A stretch of 64,000 nucleotides of DNA from Leminorella grimontii ATCC 33999 = DSM 5078 (lineage in GTDB: Bacteria; Pseudomonadota; Gammaproteobacteria; Enterobacterales; Enterobacteriaceae). Positions 18,420 through 29,901 of the stretch are shown here, in pieces. The stretch covers positions 186,001-250,000 of the forward strand of contig NZ_AUUA01000002.1 of the NCBI RefSeq assembly GCF_000439085.1. Direction: 5' to 3'. Position numbers and translations under genes: made by a program. Position 1 is the first letter of the stretch. Every line of letters begins with the position of its first letter. Below the pieces are notes generated by a model, which was given only the letters and a program-made list of their open reading frames with translations, had not been told where the DNA came from and made no database searches.

Positions 18420-19796
18420 CTACATCCCCAAACGCCCCTTCGCCTCAGAGATGGCGAGCGCCACCTGCGACGGCGCAACGCCGCCCTTGGCGCAGCGCTT
18501 CTCAAGGCAGGACTCCAGCGACAGCGCCGGGTAAACGTCCTCCTCAATCACCGGGCTAAACGCTTTCAGCGCATCAAGGGGTAACGCCTCCAGCGCCTTG
18601 CCCTGCTTAATTGCGCCGAGCACCGCCGCACCGACGATGTGGTGCGCTTCGCGAAACGGAATGCCCTTAGCGACCAGATAGTCCGCCAGCTCTGTCGCGT
18701 TAGCGTAGCCCTGCTGGGCGGCTTCTTGGCAGCGCGGGCGGCGCACCTGAATGCCGTCCAGCACCAGCGCGGCCATGTGCAGGCAGTCGAGCCAGGCGTC
18801 CAACGCGTCGAAAATGCCCTCTTTGTCTTCCTGCATGTCCTTGTTATAGGCCAGCGGCAGCCCTTTTAAGGTCATCATCATGCCGGTCAGCGCGCCTTGT
18901 ACGCGGCCACACTTGCCGCGAATCAGCTCCAGCGCGTCCGGGTTCTTCTTCTGAGGCATCAGCGAAGAGCCGGAGGTTACGCGGTCGGACAGCTCGATAA
19001 AGCCGGATTCGCCGCTGTTAAAGAAAATCATGTCTTCGGCAAAGCGCGACAGGTGGATCATGCTGATAGAGGCGATAGAAAGCAGCTCCAGCACGTGATC
19101 GCGGTCGGAGACGCTGTCCAGGCTGTTGCGGGTAGCTGCGCCAAAGCCCAGCCAGCCGGCCAGCTGGTCGCGGTCGATAGCATAAGCGGTTCCCGCCAGC
19201 GCGCCACAGCCCAGCGGGCTGGTGTTCATGCGTTCAAGCGCGTCCTGAAGGCGGCTTTCGTCGCGCGCCAGCATCTCCACGTAGGCCAAGCTCCAGTGAG
19301 CGAAGGTGACCGGCTGAGCGCGCTGAAGGTGGGTATAGCCGGGCATCACGGCGTCCTGATTCTGCTCGGCAGTGGCTACCAGCGCCTGCTGCAGCTCTCT
19401 CACCGCAGTCAAGAGCACGTTGACCTGATCCTTACACCAAAGCTTCAGGTCGGTCGCCACCTGATCGTTGCGGCTGCGGCCGGTGTGAAGCTTCTTGCCC
19501 AGGTCGCCCACTTTGCCGATAAGCTTCTGCTCAACCCAGCTGTGGATATCTTCCGCATCGCTTTCCAAAATCGCCTGCGGCGCGCTGCGCACCTCGGCTA
19601 AAAGCTCATTTAGCGCCGCTTCAAGCGCCGCCTGTTCCTGTGCGCTCAGTACGTTCACCGTCACCAGCGCCTTTGACCACGCCACGGAGCCGATGATGTC
19701 CTGCTCGGCCAGACGATAATCGAAAGGTAAAGAGTCGTTAAACTGCTTAAAACGGTCGTCCGCCGCCTGACTAAACCTGCCGCCCCACAATGCCAT
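18420..19796 (-). CDS. argH: Argininosuccinate lyase
   Basis: ArgH cleaves argininosuccinate to arginine and fumarate, the last step of arginine synthesis. The 458-residue protein has the fumarase/aspartase superfamily signature [12 protein letters not shown] and the N-terminal [25 protein letters not shown] lies eight bases upstream of ATG 19796. In E. coli argH follows argB closely. Here a 252-bp spacer holding a palindromic repeat and a hairpin separates them. argG, which lies between argB and argH in Yersinia, is absent from this locus. Confidence 0.98.
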   Translation of the reverse strand: MALWGGRFSQAADDRFKQFNDSLPFDYRLAEQDIIGSVAWSKALVTVNVLSAQEQAALEAALNELLAEVRSAPQAILESDAEDIHSWVEQKLIGKVGDLGKKLHTGRSRNDQVATDLKLWCKDQVNVLLTAVRELQQALVATAEQNQDAVMPGYTHLQRAQPVTFAHWSLAYVEMLARDESRLQDALERMNTSPLGCGALAGTAYAIDRDQLAGWLGFGAATRNSLDSVSDRDHVLELLSIASISMIHLSRFAEDMIFFNSGESGFIELSDRVTSGSSLMPQKKNPDALELIRGKCGRVQGALTGMMMTLKGLPLAYNKDMQEDKEGIFDALDAWLDCLHMAALVLDGIQVRRPRCQEAAQQGYANATELADYLVAKGIPFREAHHIVGAAVLGAIKQGKALEALPLDALKAFSPVIEEDVYPALSLESCLEKRCAKGGVAPSQVALAISEAKGRLGM

Positions 19797-19817
19797 CGCT
19801 TTCTACTCCTAAAAATC

Positions 19818-19840
19818 GGGGCGATAGTCACTATCGCCCC
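19818..19840 (-). terminator. Terminator-like hairpin directly before the argH ribosome site
   Basis: A 10-bp perfect stem GGGGCGATAG / CTATCGCCCC with a 3-base loop is followed on the minus strand by GATTTTTAGGAG, so a T-tract abuts the argH Shine-Dalgarno sequence. It could terminate read-through from argCB or act as an attenuator of argH. Confidence 0.6.
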
Positions 19841-19898
19841 GGGCTTTTGTATTCGCCAAAGCATAACGCCTTCGCGGTAAAACGTTAATCGCTTTCTT

Positions 19899-20045
19899 AG
19901 AGCCTGCCCCATTAGGCGTATATTGTTGCAGGAATTTTGAACACGGACAGCGCGCAGCAACCGGAGCGTACACGTAGTACGTGAGGATTGCGAGCACTGC
20001 CCAGGTTCAAAATGACAAATAAAATAGCCTAATGGGGCTAGCTCT
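19899..20045. repeat. MITE-like palindromic repeat between argB and argH
   Basis: This 147-bp non-coding element has 19-bp imperfect terminal inverted repeats (AGAGCCTGCCCCATTAGGC and the inverse of GCCTAATGGGGCTAGCTCT, 17 of 19 matching). Its interior also folds back (GCAACC...GGATTGC, CGTAC...GTACG). TTA occurs at both outer edges, as a possible target duplication. Size and form resemble ERIC/YPAL-type enterobacterial repeats. The family name is not certain. Confidence 0.7.
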
Positions 20046-20048
20046 TAT

Positions 20049-20822
20049 TCACGCCAAAATTCGGGTGCCCACCGGCACGCCGTTAAACAGCGCGGGCAGC
20101 TGCTCCGCATGGCGCCAGCTGGCGATGTCTACCGGGCGGCCCAGCGCTCGGGCCGCGTCCAGCGCCGCGTTGACCTTCACCACCATACCGTCGGTGATAA
20201 TCCCCTGTTCAATCAGCTTTTCAGCCTTTTGCGCCGTCATTTCGGCGATCCGCTGGCCTTTACCATCCAGAATGCCGCTCACGTCGGAAAGCAGCACCAG
20301 ATCCGCCCCCAGCGTCGCCGCCAGCGCGGTGGCCGCCTGATCGGCGTTGACGTTCATTAGCTCGCCTTCGGGCGTAATGCCGATGGAACTTACGATGGGC
20401 AGAAAGCCGCCGGCCAACAGGGTTTGGATAAGCCCTTTGCTCCCCACCGTCGCTTCGCCCACGTGGCCCAGATCTTCAGACAGCCTGCGTACTTCCACCA
20501 TGTTGCCGTCAGCCAGGCACAGGCCGACCGCCTCAATGCCGTGCTTTCTGGCCGCCGCTTGCAAGGTTTTGTTCGCGGTGCCTGCCAGCGCGCCGGTAAT
20601 GGTGCCTATCTGATCGGCGGGCGTCACCCGAAGACCGTTGCGGCGAACCACCGGCAGCGCCAGCTTTTTCATCAGCTCATCGACTACGCAGCCGCCGCCG
20701 TGCACAATCACCAGCTCGCGCTGATGCTTTTGCCGATAGGCCGCCAGTGCAGAGAACAGGCGCGCCATCGCTTCATCGCTGTCCAACAGGGCGCCGCCGA
20801 GTTTGATAATTAACGGATTCAT
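20049..20822 (-). CDS. argB: Acetylglutamate kinase
   Basis: ArgB phosphorylates N-acetylglutamate with ATP, the second step of arginine synthesis. The 257-residue protein matches the E. coli enzyme. It has the amino-acid-kinase features KLGGALL near the N-terminus, VHGGG (residues 41-45) and the [10 protein letters not shown] substrate and nucleotide loop near residue 180. It starts 10 bp after argC, with GGAGAAGG upstream of ATG 20822, so argC and argB are co-transcribed. Downstream, the spacer before argH carries the MITE-like repeat. Confidence 0.97.
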   Translation of the reverse strand: MNPLIIKLGGALLDSDEAMARLFSALAAYRQKHQRELVIVHGGGCVVDELMKKLALPVVRRNGLRVTPADQIGTITGALAGTANKTLQAAARKHGIEAVGLCLADGNMVEVRRLSEDLGHVGEATVGSKGLIQTLLAGGFLPIVSSIGITPEGELMNVNADQAATALAATLGADLVLLSDVSGILDGKGQRIAEMTAQKAEKLIEQGIITDGMVVKVNAALDAARALGRPVDIASWRHAEQLPALFNGVPVGTRILA

Positions 20823-20832
20823 TGCCTTCTCC

Positions 20833-21837
20833 CTAAATCAAGGACTGCGTTTCGTCAAAGCCAAAGCGCAGGTTCATGCACTGCACGGCCTGGGCCGCTG
20901 CGCCTTTTAATAAGTTGTCTTCCGCCGCTACGACGATCAGATGCTGGCCGTCCACCGCAAGGCCGATATCACAAAACGGCTGACAGATAACCGATTTTAG
21001 CGCCGGGAAGCCCTTTTCATAGACCCGCACCAGCGGCTTATTGTGATAGGCGCTATAAAACGCGCTTCTGACCTCATCCTCGCCCACACCCGGCCTAAGC
21101 CGACAAGTAATGGTCGCCAGAATGCCCCGCGGGAAGCTGCCCAAGTGGGGGGTAAAGATAACCGGAATTCCCAGATGGGCGGCAATTTCCGGCTGATGGC
21201 GATGGGTAAATACGCCGTAAGGCTGTAGCGTCACCTCGCAAAAGCTGGTGGTCATGCTCGCCTTGCGCCCGGCGCCGCTGACGCCGCTGACGGCGTTAAT
21301 CACCGGCCACTGCTGCTCGTCCAACAGGTTTGCCTCCACCAGCGGCTTAAGCGCCAGCTGTGACGCGGTAGGATAGCAGCCGGCCACCGCTACCAGGCGA
21401 GCCTGCTTGATTTTTTCCGCCTGCCATTCGGCCAAGCCGTAAACCGCTTCCGCCAGCAGGCCTTGGTGCTGATGGGTAAAGCCGTAATACTGCGTATAGA
21501 AATCAGGGCGATTGACGCGAAACGCCCCCGACAGGTCGAACACCGCACAGCCGGCCGCCAAAAACTGCGGCGCCAAATCGTGGCTGACCTCGTGCGCCGT
21601 CGCCAAAAAGACCACGTCAATGCCCTTGGCAGCCTTGGCGACGTCGTCCAACGGGTTGAGGGGAAGATCCACCAGCCCCTTAAGCTGGGCATGTAAATCG
21701 GAGATCTTTTTCCCTGCGTCGGCGCTCTGCGCCGATACCCACAGGCTCTCAAGCTGAACGTTCGGGTGGCGCCGCAAATAGCTCGCCAGCTCCGCGCCGG
21801 TATAGCCGCTGGCACCTACAATAATGGTTTTAAGCAT
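20833..21837 (-). CDS. argC: N-acetyl-gamma-glutamyl-phosphate reductase
   Basis: ArgC reduces N-acetylglutamyl phosphate with NADPH to the semialdehyde. The 334-residue length equals that of E. coli ArgC. The NADP motif [10 protein letters not shown] lies at the N-terminus and the catalytic Cys is in [17 protein letters not shown] chose ATG 21837 ([11 protein letters not shown]) rather than 21876 because it matches the family start. It is the first gene of argCB(H), divergent from argE, with a shared ArgR-controlled region between. Confidence 0.97.
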   Translation of the reverse strand: MLKTIIVGASGYTGAELASYLRRHPNVQLESLWVSAQSADAGKKISDLHAQLKGLVDLPLNPLDDVAKAAKGIDVVFLATAHEVSHDLAPQFLAAGCAVFDLSGAFRVNRPDFYTQYYGFTHQHQGLLAEAVYGLAEWQAEKIKQARLVAVAGCYPTASQLALKPLVEANLLDEQQWPVINAVSGVSGAGRKASMTTSFCEVTLQPYGVFTHRHQPEIAAHLGIPVIFTPHLGSFPRGILATITCRLRPGVGEDEVRSAFYSAYHNKPLVRVYEKGFPALKSVICQPFCDIGLAVDGQHLIVVAAEDNLLKGAAAQAVQCMNLRFGFDETQSLI

Positions 21838-21950
21838 AGAAGATAGACCTGTCTGTACGCCCGGCGCATTTGGCAATCGCCGTGCGCTTACGGTAATGTG
21901 AATACAATGACGTTTAAGGTACGAAATTCTGTTCCCTTAGACAAGGGCTT

Positions 21951-21989
21951 AATGTATTTTTATGCAATAAAAATGAATTTATATTGGAT
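21951..21989. promoter_or_regulatory. Tandem ARG boxes (ArgR operator) between argC and argE
   Basis: Two 18-bp ARG boxes are separated by 3 bp, the canonical ArgR arrangement. Box 1 (21951-21968) has the core TGTATTTTTATGCA and box 2 (21972-21989) has TGAATTTATATTGG. Each differs at two positions from TGAATwwwwATTCA. They lie in the divergent argCBH/argE promoter region, so ArgR with arginine should repress both directions. Confidence 0.85.
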
Positions 21990-22024
21990 TTATACTCCAA
22001 AAATAACTTAAAAGGCGGTCTGCA

Positions 22025-23179
22025 GTGAATAACCAGCTTCCCTCATTTATGGAGATCTATCGCCAGCTGATAGCGACCCCCAGCATCAGCGCTACCGATG
22101 CTTCGCTCGACCAAAGCAACGAAACGCTGATAGGCCTTTTAGCCGGTTGGTTCGAGTCTCTGGGATTTCGCGTTGACGTACAGCCGGTGCCGGAGACGCG
22201 CAATAAGTACAACCTGCTGGCTTCGCTCGGCGAAGGGCCCGGCGGGCTGCTGCTGACCGGCCATACCGATACCGTACCGTTTGACGACGGCCGCTGGAGC
22301 CGCGATCCCTTTAAGCTCGTGGAGCACGACAATAGGCTTTACGGCCTGGGCTCCGCCGATATGAAGGGCTTCTTCGCCTTTATTCTTGACGCGCTTAGGG
22401 ATATCGACAGGAACAAGCTGACGCGCCCGCTCTATGTGCTGGCCACCGCCGACGAAGAAACCTCGATGGCCGGCGCGCGCTACTTCGCCTCCTCCGCTAA
22501 CATTAAGCCCGACTGCGCCATCATCGGCGAGCCCACGTCGCTCAAACCGGTGCGCGCTCACAAGGGCCACATGGCCGACACCGTACGCATTGTCGGGCAG
22601 TCAGGCCACTCCAGCGATCCGGATCGCGGCGTCAACGCCATCGAAATCATGCATGACGCCATCGGCCGCCTGATGCAGCTCAGAGACAGCCTGAAAGAGC
22701 GCTATAGCCACCCAGCGTTCGCCATCCCCTATCCCACCATGAACTTCGGCCATATTCACGGCGGCGATGCGCCAAACCGCATCTGCGCCTGCTGCGAGCT
22801 GCACCTTGACGTGCGGCCGCTGCCCGGTATGACGCTGGCATCCGTCGATGAGCTGATAAGCCAGGCGCTGGAGCCCGTTAGCCAGCGCTTTCCGGGGCGC
22901 GTCAGCGTTGAGCCTTTGCACGCCTCCGTTCCCGGCTACGAGTGCCCCGTCCACGCGCCGCTGGTTGAGGTAGTAGAAAAGCTGGTCGGCGATCGGGCCC
23001 AAACCGTCAACTACTGTACCGAAGCGCCCTACCTTCAACAGGTATGCCCAACGCTGGTGCTTGGCCCTGGTTCTATCGAACAGGCGCACCAGCCGGACGA
23101 ATTTTTAGCCACCGCCTTTATTCAGCCCACGCGTGCGCTGCTCACGCAGCTTATTCACCACTTTTGCCGTACGGCATAA
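22025..23179 (+). CDS. argE: Acetylornithine deacetylase
   Basis: ArgE hydrolyses N-acetylornithine to ornithine and acetate. The 384-residue protein belongs to the M20 metallopeptidase-like family. Its first metal motif is [16 protein letters not shown], its second is [11 protein letters not shown], and its third is [11 protein letters not shown] with the catalytic Glu. Then come GEPT, the dimerisation domain [17 protein letters not shown], and the last metal His near the C-terminus (IEQAHQPDE). The start codon at 22025 is GTG. It is divergent from argCBH across the ARG boxes and is followed by ppc, as in E. coli. Confidence 0.97.
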   Translation: MNNQLPSFMEIYRQLIATPSISATDASLDQSNETLIGLLAGWFESLGFRVDVQPVPETRNKYNLLASLGEGPGGLLLTGHTDTVPFDDGRWSRDPFKLVEHDNRLYGLGSADMKGFFAFILDALRDIDRNKLTRPLYVLATADEETSMAGARYFASSANIKPDCAIIGEPTSLKPVRAHKGHMADTVRIVGQSGHSSDPDRGVNAIEIMHDAIGRLMQLRDSLKERYSHPAFAIPYPTMNFGHIHGGDAPNRICACCELHLDVRPLPGMTLASVDELISQALEPVSQRFPGRVSVEPLHASVPGYECPVHAPLVEVVEKLVGDRAQTVNYCTEAPYLQQVCPTLVLGPGSIEQAHQPDEFLATAFIQPTRALLTQLIHHFCRTA

Positions 23180-23187
23180 GCGCGGCT

Positions 23188-23205
23188 CCCGCCCCTTCGG
23201 GCGGG
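23188..23205 (+). terminator. Hairpin after argE
   Basis: A 7-bp GC stem CCCGCCC / GGGCGGG with a CTTC loop lies 8 bp after argE. No clean T-tract follows, so termination may be partial. Confidence 0.5.
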
Positions 23206-23413
23206 TAGCCTATTTCCGCCTTTTCATCCTGATAAGTAGATTTTTTTGTTAACTTCGCCTATTGATAAGAAATGCTTAAAGGATTCAACAAAGGGGTGGA
23301 AATACGTATTTTGTGTGATACAACTCTAACTTTAGCGATCAAAATAGATCGACAACGCAGCAATCTTCATAGCGATCCATAAAACCAAACGACACTAACC
23401 GGGCTGGAGACAC

Positions 23414-26050
23414 ATGAACGAACAATATTCCGCAATGCGAAGCAACGTCAGCATGCTCGGCACACTGCTTGGCGACACGATAAAAGACGCGCTGGGAGAA
23501 GAGATCCTCTCCCGAGTAGAGAGCATCCGTAAGCTGTCAAAGTCCTCCAGAGCAGGCAATGAAGCAAATCGTCAGGCCCTGCTGTCTACGCTGCAAAACC
23601 TGTCCAACGAACAGCTTTTGCCTGTCGCCAAAGCGTTTAACCAGTTTCTTAACTTCGCCAACACGGCAGAGCAGTACCACACTATTTCATCCCACGGCGA
23701 AGCGGCGAACAACCCAGAAGCGTTTGCCGAACTGTTCCGCCGCCTGAGGGAAAAGCACATCGACGATGCGGGAATTAAAAAGGCCATCGAACAGATTTCC
23801 ATTGAGCTGGTGCTGACCGCCCACCCGACGGAAATCGCTCGCCGCACCATGATCCACAAGTTGGTTGAGGTCAATAACTGCTTAAGCCAGCTCGACCACA
23901 ACGATCTCGCCGACTACGAGCGAGACAAAATCATGCGCCGCCTGCGCCAGCTGGTAGCCCAGTCGTGGCATACCGATGAGATCCGAAAGCTCAGACCGAC
24001 GCCGATCGACGAAGCCAAGTGGGGCTTCGCCGTGGTGGAAAACAGCCTGTGGGAAGGCGTTCCCGCCTTTATGCGCGCGTTCAACGACCAGCTGGTTGAA
24101 GCCTTTGGCCAGCATCTGCCGGTCGAATCCGTGCCGGTGCGCTTCACCTCCTGGATGGGAGGAGACCGTGACGGCAACCCCAACGTCACCGCCAAAATTA
24201 CCGAACACGTGATGCTGTACGGCCGCTGGAAGGCCGCAGAGCTGTTCCTAAACGACGTCCAGGTGCTGGTGTCCGAGCTGTCGATGTCCGACTGTACGCC
24301 GGAGCTGAGGGCGATGGCGGGCGGCGATGACGTGTTAGAGCCTTACCGCGAGATTATGAAAAAGCTTCGCGCGCAGCTGATTTCCACTCACGCCTACCTG
24401 ACCGCCCGCGTCAACGGCGAGCGGGCCACCCGCCCAGACGATCTGCTGGTCTACAACGAGCAGCTCTGGGAGCCGCTGTTTGCCTGCTATCAGTCCCTAA
24501 AGGCCTGCGGCATGAGCATTATCGCCAACGGTCAGCTGTTGGACACCCTGCGCCGCATCGGCTGTTTCGGCCTGCCGCTGGTGCGTATCGATATCCGCCA
24601 AGAAAGCACCCGCCACAGCGACGCCTTAGCCGAGCTGACGAACTATCTTGAACTCGGCGACTACGACAGTTGGTCAGAGCAGGAAAAGCAGGCGTTTCTG
24701 GTCAAAGAGCTGCAGTCCAAGCGCCCGCTGCTGCCGCGCGACTGGCAGCCCAGCGCCGAAACGCAGGAAATTCTCGATACCTGCAAAGTCATCGCTAAAG
24801 CGCCCAGGGGCTCCATCGCAGCCTACGTGATTTCCATGGCTCGCACGCCGTCGGACGTGCTGGCGGTCCACCTGCTGCTAAAAGAGGCAGGTTGCGACTT
24901 CGCGCTGCCGGTCTGCCCGCTGTTTGAAACGCTGGACGACCTGAACAACGCCAACGACGTGATGACCCAGCTGTTAAACATCGACTGGTACCGCAATTTT
25001 ATCGGCGGTAAGCAGATGATCATGATCGGCTACTCCGACTCCTCGAAGGACGCCGGCGTGCTGGCCGCCTCTTGGGCGCAATACTACGCGCAGGAAGCGC
25101 TGATAAAAACCTGCGAAGCCTTTGGCGTCGAGCTGACGCTGTTCCACGGTCGCGGCGGCACCATCGGTCGGGGCGGCGCGCCGGCCCACGACGCGCTTCT
25201 GTCTCAGCCGCCTGGCTCGCTTAAGGGGGGCCTGCGCGTTACCGAACAGGGAGAAATGATCCGCTTCAAGTTCGGCCTGCCGGAAGTGACGGTCGCCAGC
25301 CTGACCAACTACGCCAGCGCGATCCTGGAGGCCAACCTGCTGCCGCCGCCGGATCCGAAGCCGCAGTGGCGCACCATCATGGACGAACTGTCAGCCTACT
25401 CCTGCAAAGAATATCGCAATGTCGTTCGCGAAGAGCCGGACTTCGTCCCCTACTTCCGCTCGGCAACGCCGGAGCAGGAATTAAGCAGGCTCCCGCTCGG
25501 CTCTCGCCCCGCCAAGCGAAACCCGAAAGGCGGCGTTGAGAGCCTGCGCGCCATCCCCTGGATCTTCGCCTGGACGCAAAACCGCCTGATGCTCCCCGCC
25601 TGGCTTGGGGCCGGAGCCGCACTGCGCCACGCCATTGAAAACGGCAGGCAGCAGGAACTGGAAGCCATGTGCCGCGACTGGCCGTTCTTCAACACCCGCA
25701 TCAACATGCTGGAGATGGTCTACGCCAAGGCCGACCTGTGGCTGGCGGAGTACTACGACCTGAGGCTGGTGGACAAAAACCTGTGGCGCCTGGGACAGCG
25801 GCTTCGGACTCAGTTGGAAGAAGACATTGACGTGGTGCTCACGCTGGCTCACGACACGAAGCTGATGGAAAAGCTGCCGTGGATCGCCGAGTCGATTTCG
25901 CTGCGCAACATCTACACCGACCCGCTGAACGTACTGCAGGTTGAACTGCTGCACCGTTCCCGCCAGCAGGAAACCGCCGATCCGCGCGTTGAGCAGGCGC
26001 TGATGGTGACGATCGCCGGGATTGCGGCGGGGATGCGCAATACGGGGTAG
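23414..26050 (+). CDS. ppc: Phosphoenolpyruvate carboxylase
   Basis: PPC carboxylates phosphoenolpyruvate with bicarbonate to oxaloacetate, refilling the TCA cycle. The 878-residue protein (E. coli 883) carries VLTAHPTE with the catalytic His near residue 138. It also has the [10 protein letters not shown] loop, the glycine-rich [14 protein letters not shown] loop near residue 580, and the allosteric C-terminus ending MRNTG. GGCTGGAGAC upstream supports ATG 23414. The 234-bp upstream spacer holds the promoter. Position next to argE is conserved with E. coli. Confidence 0.98.
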   Translation: MNEQYSAMRSNVSMLGTLLGDTIKDALGEEILSRVESIRKLSKSSRAGNEANRQALLSTLQNLSNEQLLPVAKAFNQFLNFANTAEQYHTISSHGEAANNPEAFAELFRRLREKHIDDAGIKKAIEQISIELVLTAHPTEIARRTMIHKLVEVNNCLSQLDHNDLADYERDKIMRRLRQLVAQSWHTDEIRKLRPTPIDEAKWGFAVVENSLWEGVPAFMRAFNDQLVEAFGQHLPVESVPVRFTSWMGGDRDGNPNVTAKITEHVMLYGRWKAAELFLNDVQVLVSELSMSDCTPELRAMAGGDDVLEPYREIMKKLRAQLISTHAYLTARVNGERATRPDDLLVYNEQLWEPLFACYQSLKACGMSIIANGQLLDTLRRIGCFGLPLVRIDIRQESTRHSDALAELTNYLELGDYDSWSEQEKQAFLVKELQSKRPLLPRDWQPSAETQEILDTCKVIAKAPRGSIAAYVISMARTPSDVLAVHLLLKEAGCDFALPVCPLFETLDDLNNANDVMTQLLNIDWYRNFIGGKQMIMIGYSDSSKDAGVLAASWAQYYAQEALIKTCEAFGVELTLFHGRGGTIGRGGAPAHDALLSQPPGSLKGGLRVTEQGEMIRFKFGLPEVTVASLTNYASAILEANLLPPPDPKPQWRTIMDELSAYSCKEYRNVVREEPDFVPYFRSATPEQELSRLPLGSRPAKRNPKGGVESLRAIPWIFAWTQNRLMLPAWLGAGAALRHAIENGRQQELEAMCRDWPFFNTRINMLEMVYAKADLWLAEYYDLRLVDKNLWRLGQRLRTQLEEDIDVVLTLAHDTKLMEKLPWIAESISLRNIYTDPLNVLQVELLHRSRQQETADPRVEQALMVTIAGIAAGMRNTG

Positions 26051-26069
26051 TTCGAGGCCTTGTATAGAA

Positions 26070-26091
26070 AGGCCGCTCGCAAGAGCGGCCT
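26070..26091. terminator. Terminator between ppc and the convergent gene
   Basis: A 9-bp perfect stem AGGCCGCTC / GAGCGGCCT with a GCAA loop lies 19 bp after the ppc stop and just 2 bp beyond the convergent gene's end. Confidence 0.7.
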
Positions 26092-26093
26092 GC

Positions 26094-27131
26094 TTACTCT
26101 ACCCGATTTAAAATCCGTTCAAGAAAATCATCCAGCCCGTGCCGAGCTAAATACTCCCGCACTTCCCTCTCCCACGATTCACCGCTGCCTAAAATCGCGC
26201 GGCTGCGGGTAGTTTCGTAGCAGTAGCGGTCATCATACAGGCCTATTAACACCTGATTAATACTGTCGACATTTTCTCCCGGGCGATCGCAAAGCCGCTG
26301 CTCAACCGATTTGACGATACGGGCCTGTCTTTCAGGATCGGGCCGTACCTCTTTTTCCGCCAGTTCTGTAATCACAAGGAAATCAGGGGGAACGCCCTCT
26401 TCGAGAGCCGCCTGTAAGCGGCAGTGGCCGTCCAGAATGACGTAGGACGCAATCCCTGCGATATACCACACCAGCACCGGCGGCAGGCTGCCTTCCCGGC
26501 ACTTTTTACGCCACCACTTAAGTCGACCATCGTCTGGCCTAACGGCGTAGCGGCCCCGCAGCAAATAGCCGTTCCACCACCAGTCGACGAAGGATACCCG
26601 TTCCAGATTGAGCAAGTCAGGAAAGTCTTCACCGTAGAGCGTCCAGTTAAAGCCGTGCGACGAAGCCAGCGCGGGCGAGCGAAAGCTCCACTTATCAACC
26701 GTCTGGGGCGTGTAGCTCTTATAGGGCGCGGAAGGAGGACAATAGTACATAGGAAGCAGCAGCCAGCGACCTGCCGACAGCATCGGCGACTCAACGTCGG
26801 CCAAACGCTCGGCGAAATAGCGGCTCCACCATGCCATCCTCTGCGCAGGATCGACGCGCTTCGCCGCTTCGACGGCAGCGGAAGCCACATGCGGCAGCAG
26901 CGTCGACTGCACCCGATGATCCTCATTTATCACCAGCCATACGCCCGAGTGATCTTCCAGCACGGTAGCCCAAAACAGCGGCTCGCCGCCGATCCACAGC
27001 GACATGCGGCCCCGATGGCCGCTGACCATTTCCATGGTTTTATCAGAACGCCCGCTGACGCCTATCGTCAATTCCAAGCCTTGCCAGCTCTGGGCACTAT
27101 CCAAAACGTCCTTCCACCAACGGTGCGCCAT
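26094..27131 (-). CDS. Uncharacterised protein with a ParB/sulfiredoxin-like motif
   Basis: This 345-residue tryptophan-rich protein has no signal peptide. Around residue 245 the segment SYVILDGHCRLQAAL matches the ParB/sulfiredoxin-type DG-H-R nucleotide-binding motif. No helix-turn-helix of the plasmid-partition type follows, so a role in DNA partition is not implied. AGGGAAG lies upstream of ATG 27131. It lies convergent with ppc and divergent from a DUF457-type gene. I do not recognise a named family. Confidence 0.65.
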   Translation of the reverse strand: MAHRWWKDVLDSAQSWQGLELTIGVSGRSDKTMEMVSGHRGRMSLWIGGEPLFWATVLEDHSGVWLVINEDHRVQSTLLPHVASAAVEAAKRVDPAQRMAWWSRYFAERLADVESPMLSAGRWLLLPMYYCPPSAPYKSYTPQTVDKWSFRSPALASSHGFNWTLYGEDFPDLLNLERVSFVDWWWNGYLLRGRYAVRPDDGRLKWWRKKCREGSLPPVLVWYIAGIASYVILDGHCRLQAALEEGVPPDFLVITELAEKEVRPDPERQARIVKSVEQRLCDRPGENVDSINQVLIGLYDDRYCYETTRSRAILGSGESWEREVREYLARHGLDDFLERILNRVE

Positions 27132-27230
27132 TCTATGCTTCCCTATTTATTGCGCGTTTTCATCCAGACTTCACCGAACCCGGCTAGGGTAAGCCAAGAA
27201 ACGGTAAAAACTCCAAACGGTAAGGATACT

Positions 27231-27746
27231 ATGTTTATTGGTCATCTTCCCGCCGGTTACTTAATCGGCACAACGCTGGTAGAAAAGCTTGGCGTTGCCA
27301 AAGATAGTGTAAATCGCTTTTTAGGATGGTGCATGGTTGGCGCGCTTGCGCCGGATATCGATCTGCTCTATTTCTACCTGTTCGACCAGCGTCAGCATCA
27401 TCACCACACCTACTTTACCCACTACCCGATCGTTTGGGCCGGGCTGCTGGCGATAGCGTTCGTCTGGTTCCGGCTGACGCCGAAGAAGTCAACGGCGGTG
27501 CTGGCCGTGGCGTTTTGCCTCAATGGATTCGTTCACCTGCTGTTGGACAGCATCGTCGGCGACGTTTGGTGGCTGATGCCGTTTATCGACCGGCCGTTCT
27601 CCCTGTTTCATATTGAGGGCAGATATCATCCGTGGTGGTTGAATTTCATCCTGAACTGGTCGTTTGTGCTGGAGCTGCTGCTGGTGACGGCTGCCGTATG
27701 GCGGTGGAGGAAGCGTTCCGCTGCGCTTCGGTTTGAGGAAACATAA
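27231..27746 (+). CDS. DUF457/YdjM-type membrane-bound putative metal-dependent hydrolase
   Basis: This 171-residue inner-membrane protein has four to five hydrophobic segments. Its motifs are HLPAGYLIG at the N-terminus, GALAPDIDLLYFYLFD and a HHHHTYFTHYP histidine cluster, then HLLLDSIVGDVWWL. This H...D-x-D...H-x-x-x-H...H-x-x-x-D pattern is that of the YdjM/YbcI (DUF457) group of predicted hydrolases. The start ATG 27231 has TAAGGA upstream; the much longer open frame to the left overlaps the opposite gene and is not used. The substrate is unknown. Confidence 0.8.
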   Translation: MFIGHLPAGYLIGTTLVEKLGVAKDSVNRFLGWCMVGALAPDIDLLYFYLFDQRQHHHHTYFTHYPIVWAGLLAIAFVWFRLTPKKSTAVLAVAFCLNGFVHLLLDSIVGDVWWLMPFIDRPFSLFHIEGRYHPWWLNFILNWSFVLELLLVTAAVWRWRKRSAALRFEET

Positions 27747-27847
27747 AAAGTAATCAGACCAAAGGCCAAGCTCTTAACCGCCGCTGACGACAGCGGCGGT
27801 TCAGCCCCGATGGATCGCGACAAAGCCCCAACAACATCGCAGATGCC

Positions 27848-28696
27848 TTAATCAAACGGTATAAACTTGCCGTCGCGGCGAACGAATATCCGATTGGTCA
27901 GAGAATAGTCTTCCCCCTTGTACACAACGTCCGCCATCAATCGCAGCGCTTTGGCCTTTTCCGGCTCATTGCGCGTGAACATGAGCATGCTGCGGCAGGG
28001 AATAGCGACCAGCAGTTCACCTTCGCCTGGGGCAAACTGTTCGTTATCCCACAGCTCGTCCATCAGCAACATGCTGGCTTCATACGTTTCTCCTGCCGAG
28101 ATAACGGAGAACGTTGACGTATGCTCGACGCTCACTTCTGACACACAGCTTCGCAAGTTAGTCATCGCCAATTCCCTCACCTCATCGGGCGAAAGCCCCA
28201 ACGCTTCGATTTCGCTGCGCATGAGATAACGCATATTCTCGTCACGATCCTCTGCATAAACCACCAGCAGCTCATCATTATATACTTCGTAGGCGTAGTC
28301 TAACGAGGCTTCCAACGCGGTGGGATCTGACTCCAGCTGGCTTAGCTGTCGCCGGACGTCCTCCAGCCATCCTTTGTTTTTAATGACCGGAATAATACGC
28401 CCCTCGGCCTGTAACGCCATTCCATCTGGCTGCACGGCCTGAGCGATGGATTTAATAAACATTTCAACAATACCGGAAAGGGTTTCGGGATGAGATTGGT
28501 AGTGGGAAAAAGCATTATCAAGATGCATAACGAAAAACAGCCCTTGGTCGTTTTCGATACGTATCTCTCCTTCCGTAACAATCGTTACTTCCAAATCTGG
28601 CTGAGCCTGACGCAACGCTTTGGCGAAATGATCGGTGAAATCAACATAAGACATAGCCGCAGTTTTCCCAAACAAACGGCTGAACCATTTTTTCAT
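27848..28696 (-). CDS. DUF1444 family protein
   Basis: This 282-residue cytoplasmic protein begins MKKWFSRLFGKT and contains the DUF1444 hallmarks LLVVYAEDRDENMRYL, then EVRELAMTNLRS and, near the C-terminus, ELLVAIPCRSMLMFT. The family includes Bacillus YtpQ and has no established function. AAGGAA lies upstream of ATG 28696. A strong 10-bp stem at 27776-27801 lies about 50 bp past its stop. Confidence 0.8.
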   Translation of the reverse strand: MKKWFSRLFGKTAAMSYVDFTDHFAKALRQAQPDLEVTIVTEGEIRIENDQGLFFVMHLDNAFSHYQSHPETLSGIVEMFIKSIAQAVQPDGMALQAEGRIIPVIKNKGWLEDVRRQLSQLESDPTALEASLDYAYEVYNDELLVVYAEDRDENMRYLMRSEIEALGLSPDEVRELAMTNLRSCVSEVSVEHTSTFSVISAGETYEASMLLMDELWDNEQFAPGEGELLVAIPCRSMLMFTRNEPEKAKALRLMADVVYKGEDYSLTNRIFVRRDGKFIPFD

Positions 28697-28824
28697 TTAT
28701 TTGATTCCTTTCATTAAGTTATATGTTGGTACTTTTATCGACAAAATTTCCCTAAAAGCACACGGCGCTCTCATTTAAGAAAAGCGCCGTCCAAGTATAA
28801 CAAAATAGTTTCAGATGAGATAAT

Positions 28825-29781
<957 letters not shown>

Positions 29782-29848
29782 AAATAAGATGACTGAAGTT
29801 GCTGAGGCTGTCAACAGTAAAAATAAAGATAATAGGCAATAAATGGAA

Positions 29849-29880
29849 AAACGCCCGGAGGCCGATGCCGCCGGGCGTTT
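29849..29880 (-). terminator. Terminator of metBL
   Basis: Minus-strand 10-bp stem AAACGCCCGG / CCGGGCGTTT with a 12-base loop, followed by TT and then AT-rich DNA. It lies 22 bp after the metL stop and separates metBL from metF. Confidence 0.85.
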
Positions 29881-29901
29881 TATAAGAGCGTCGAAACAAC
29901 G

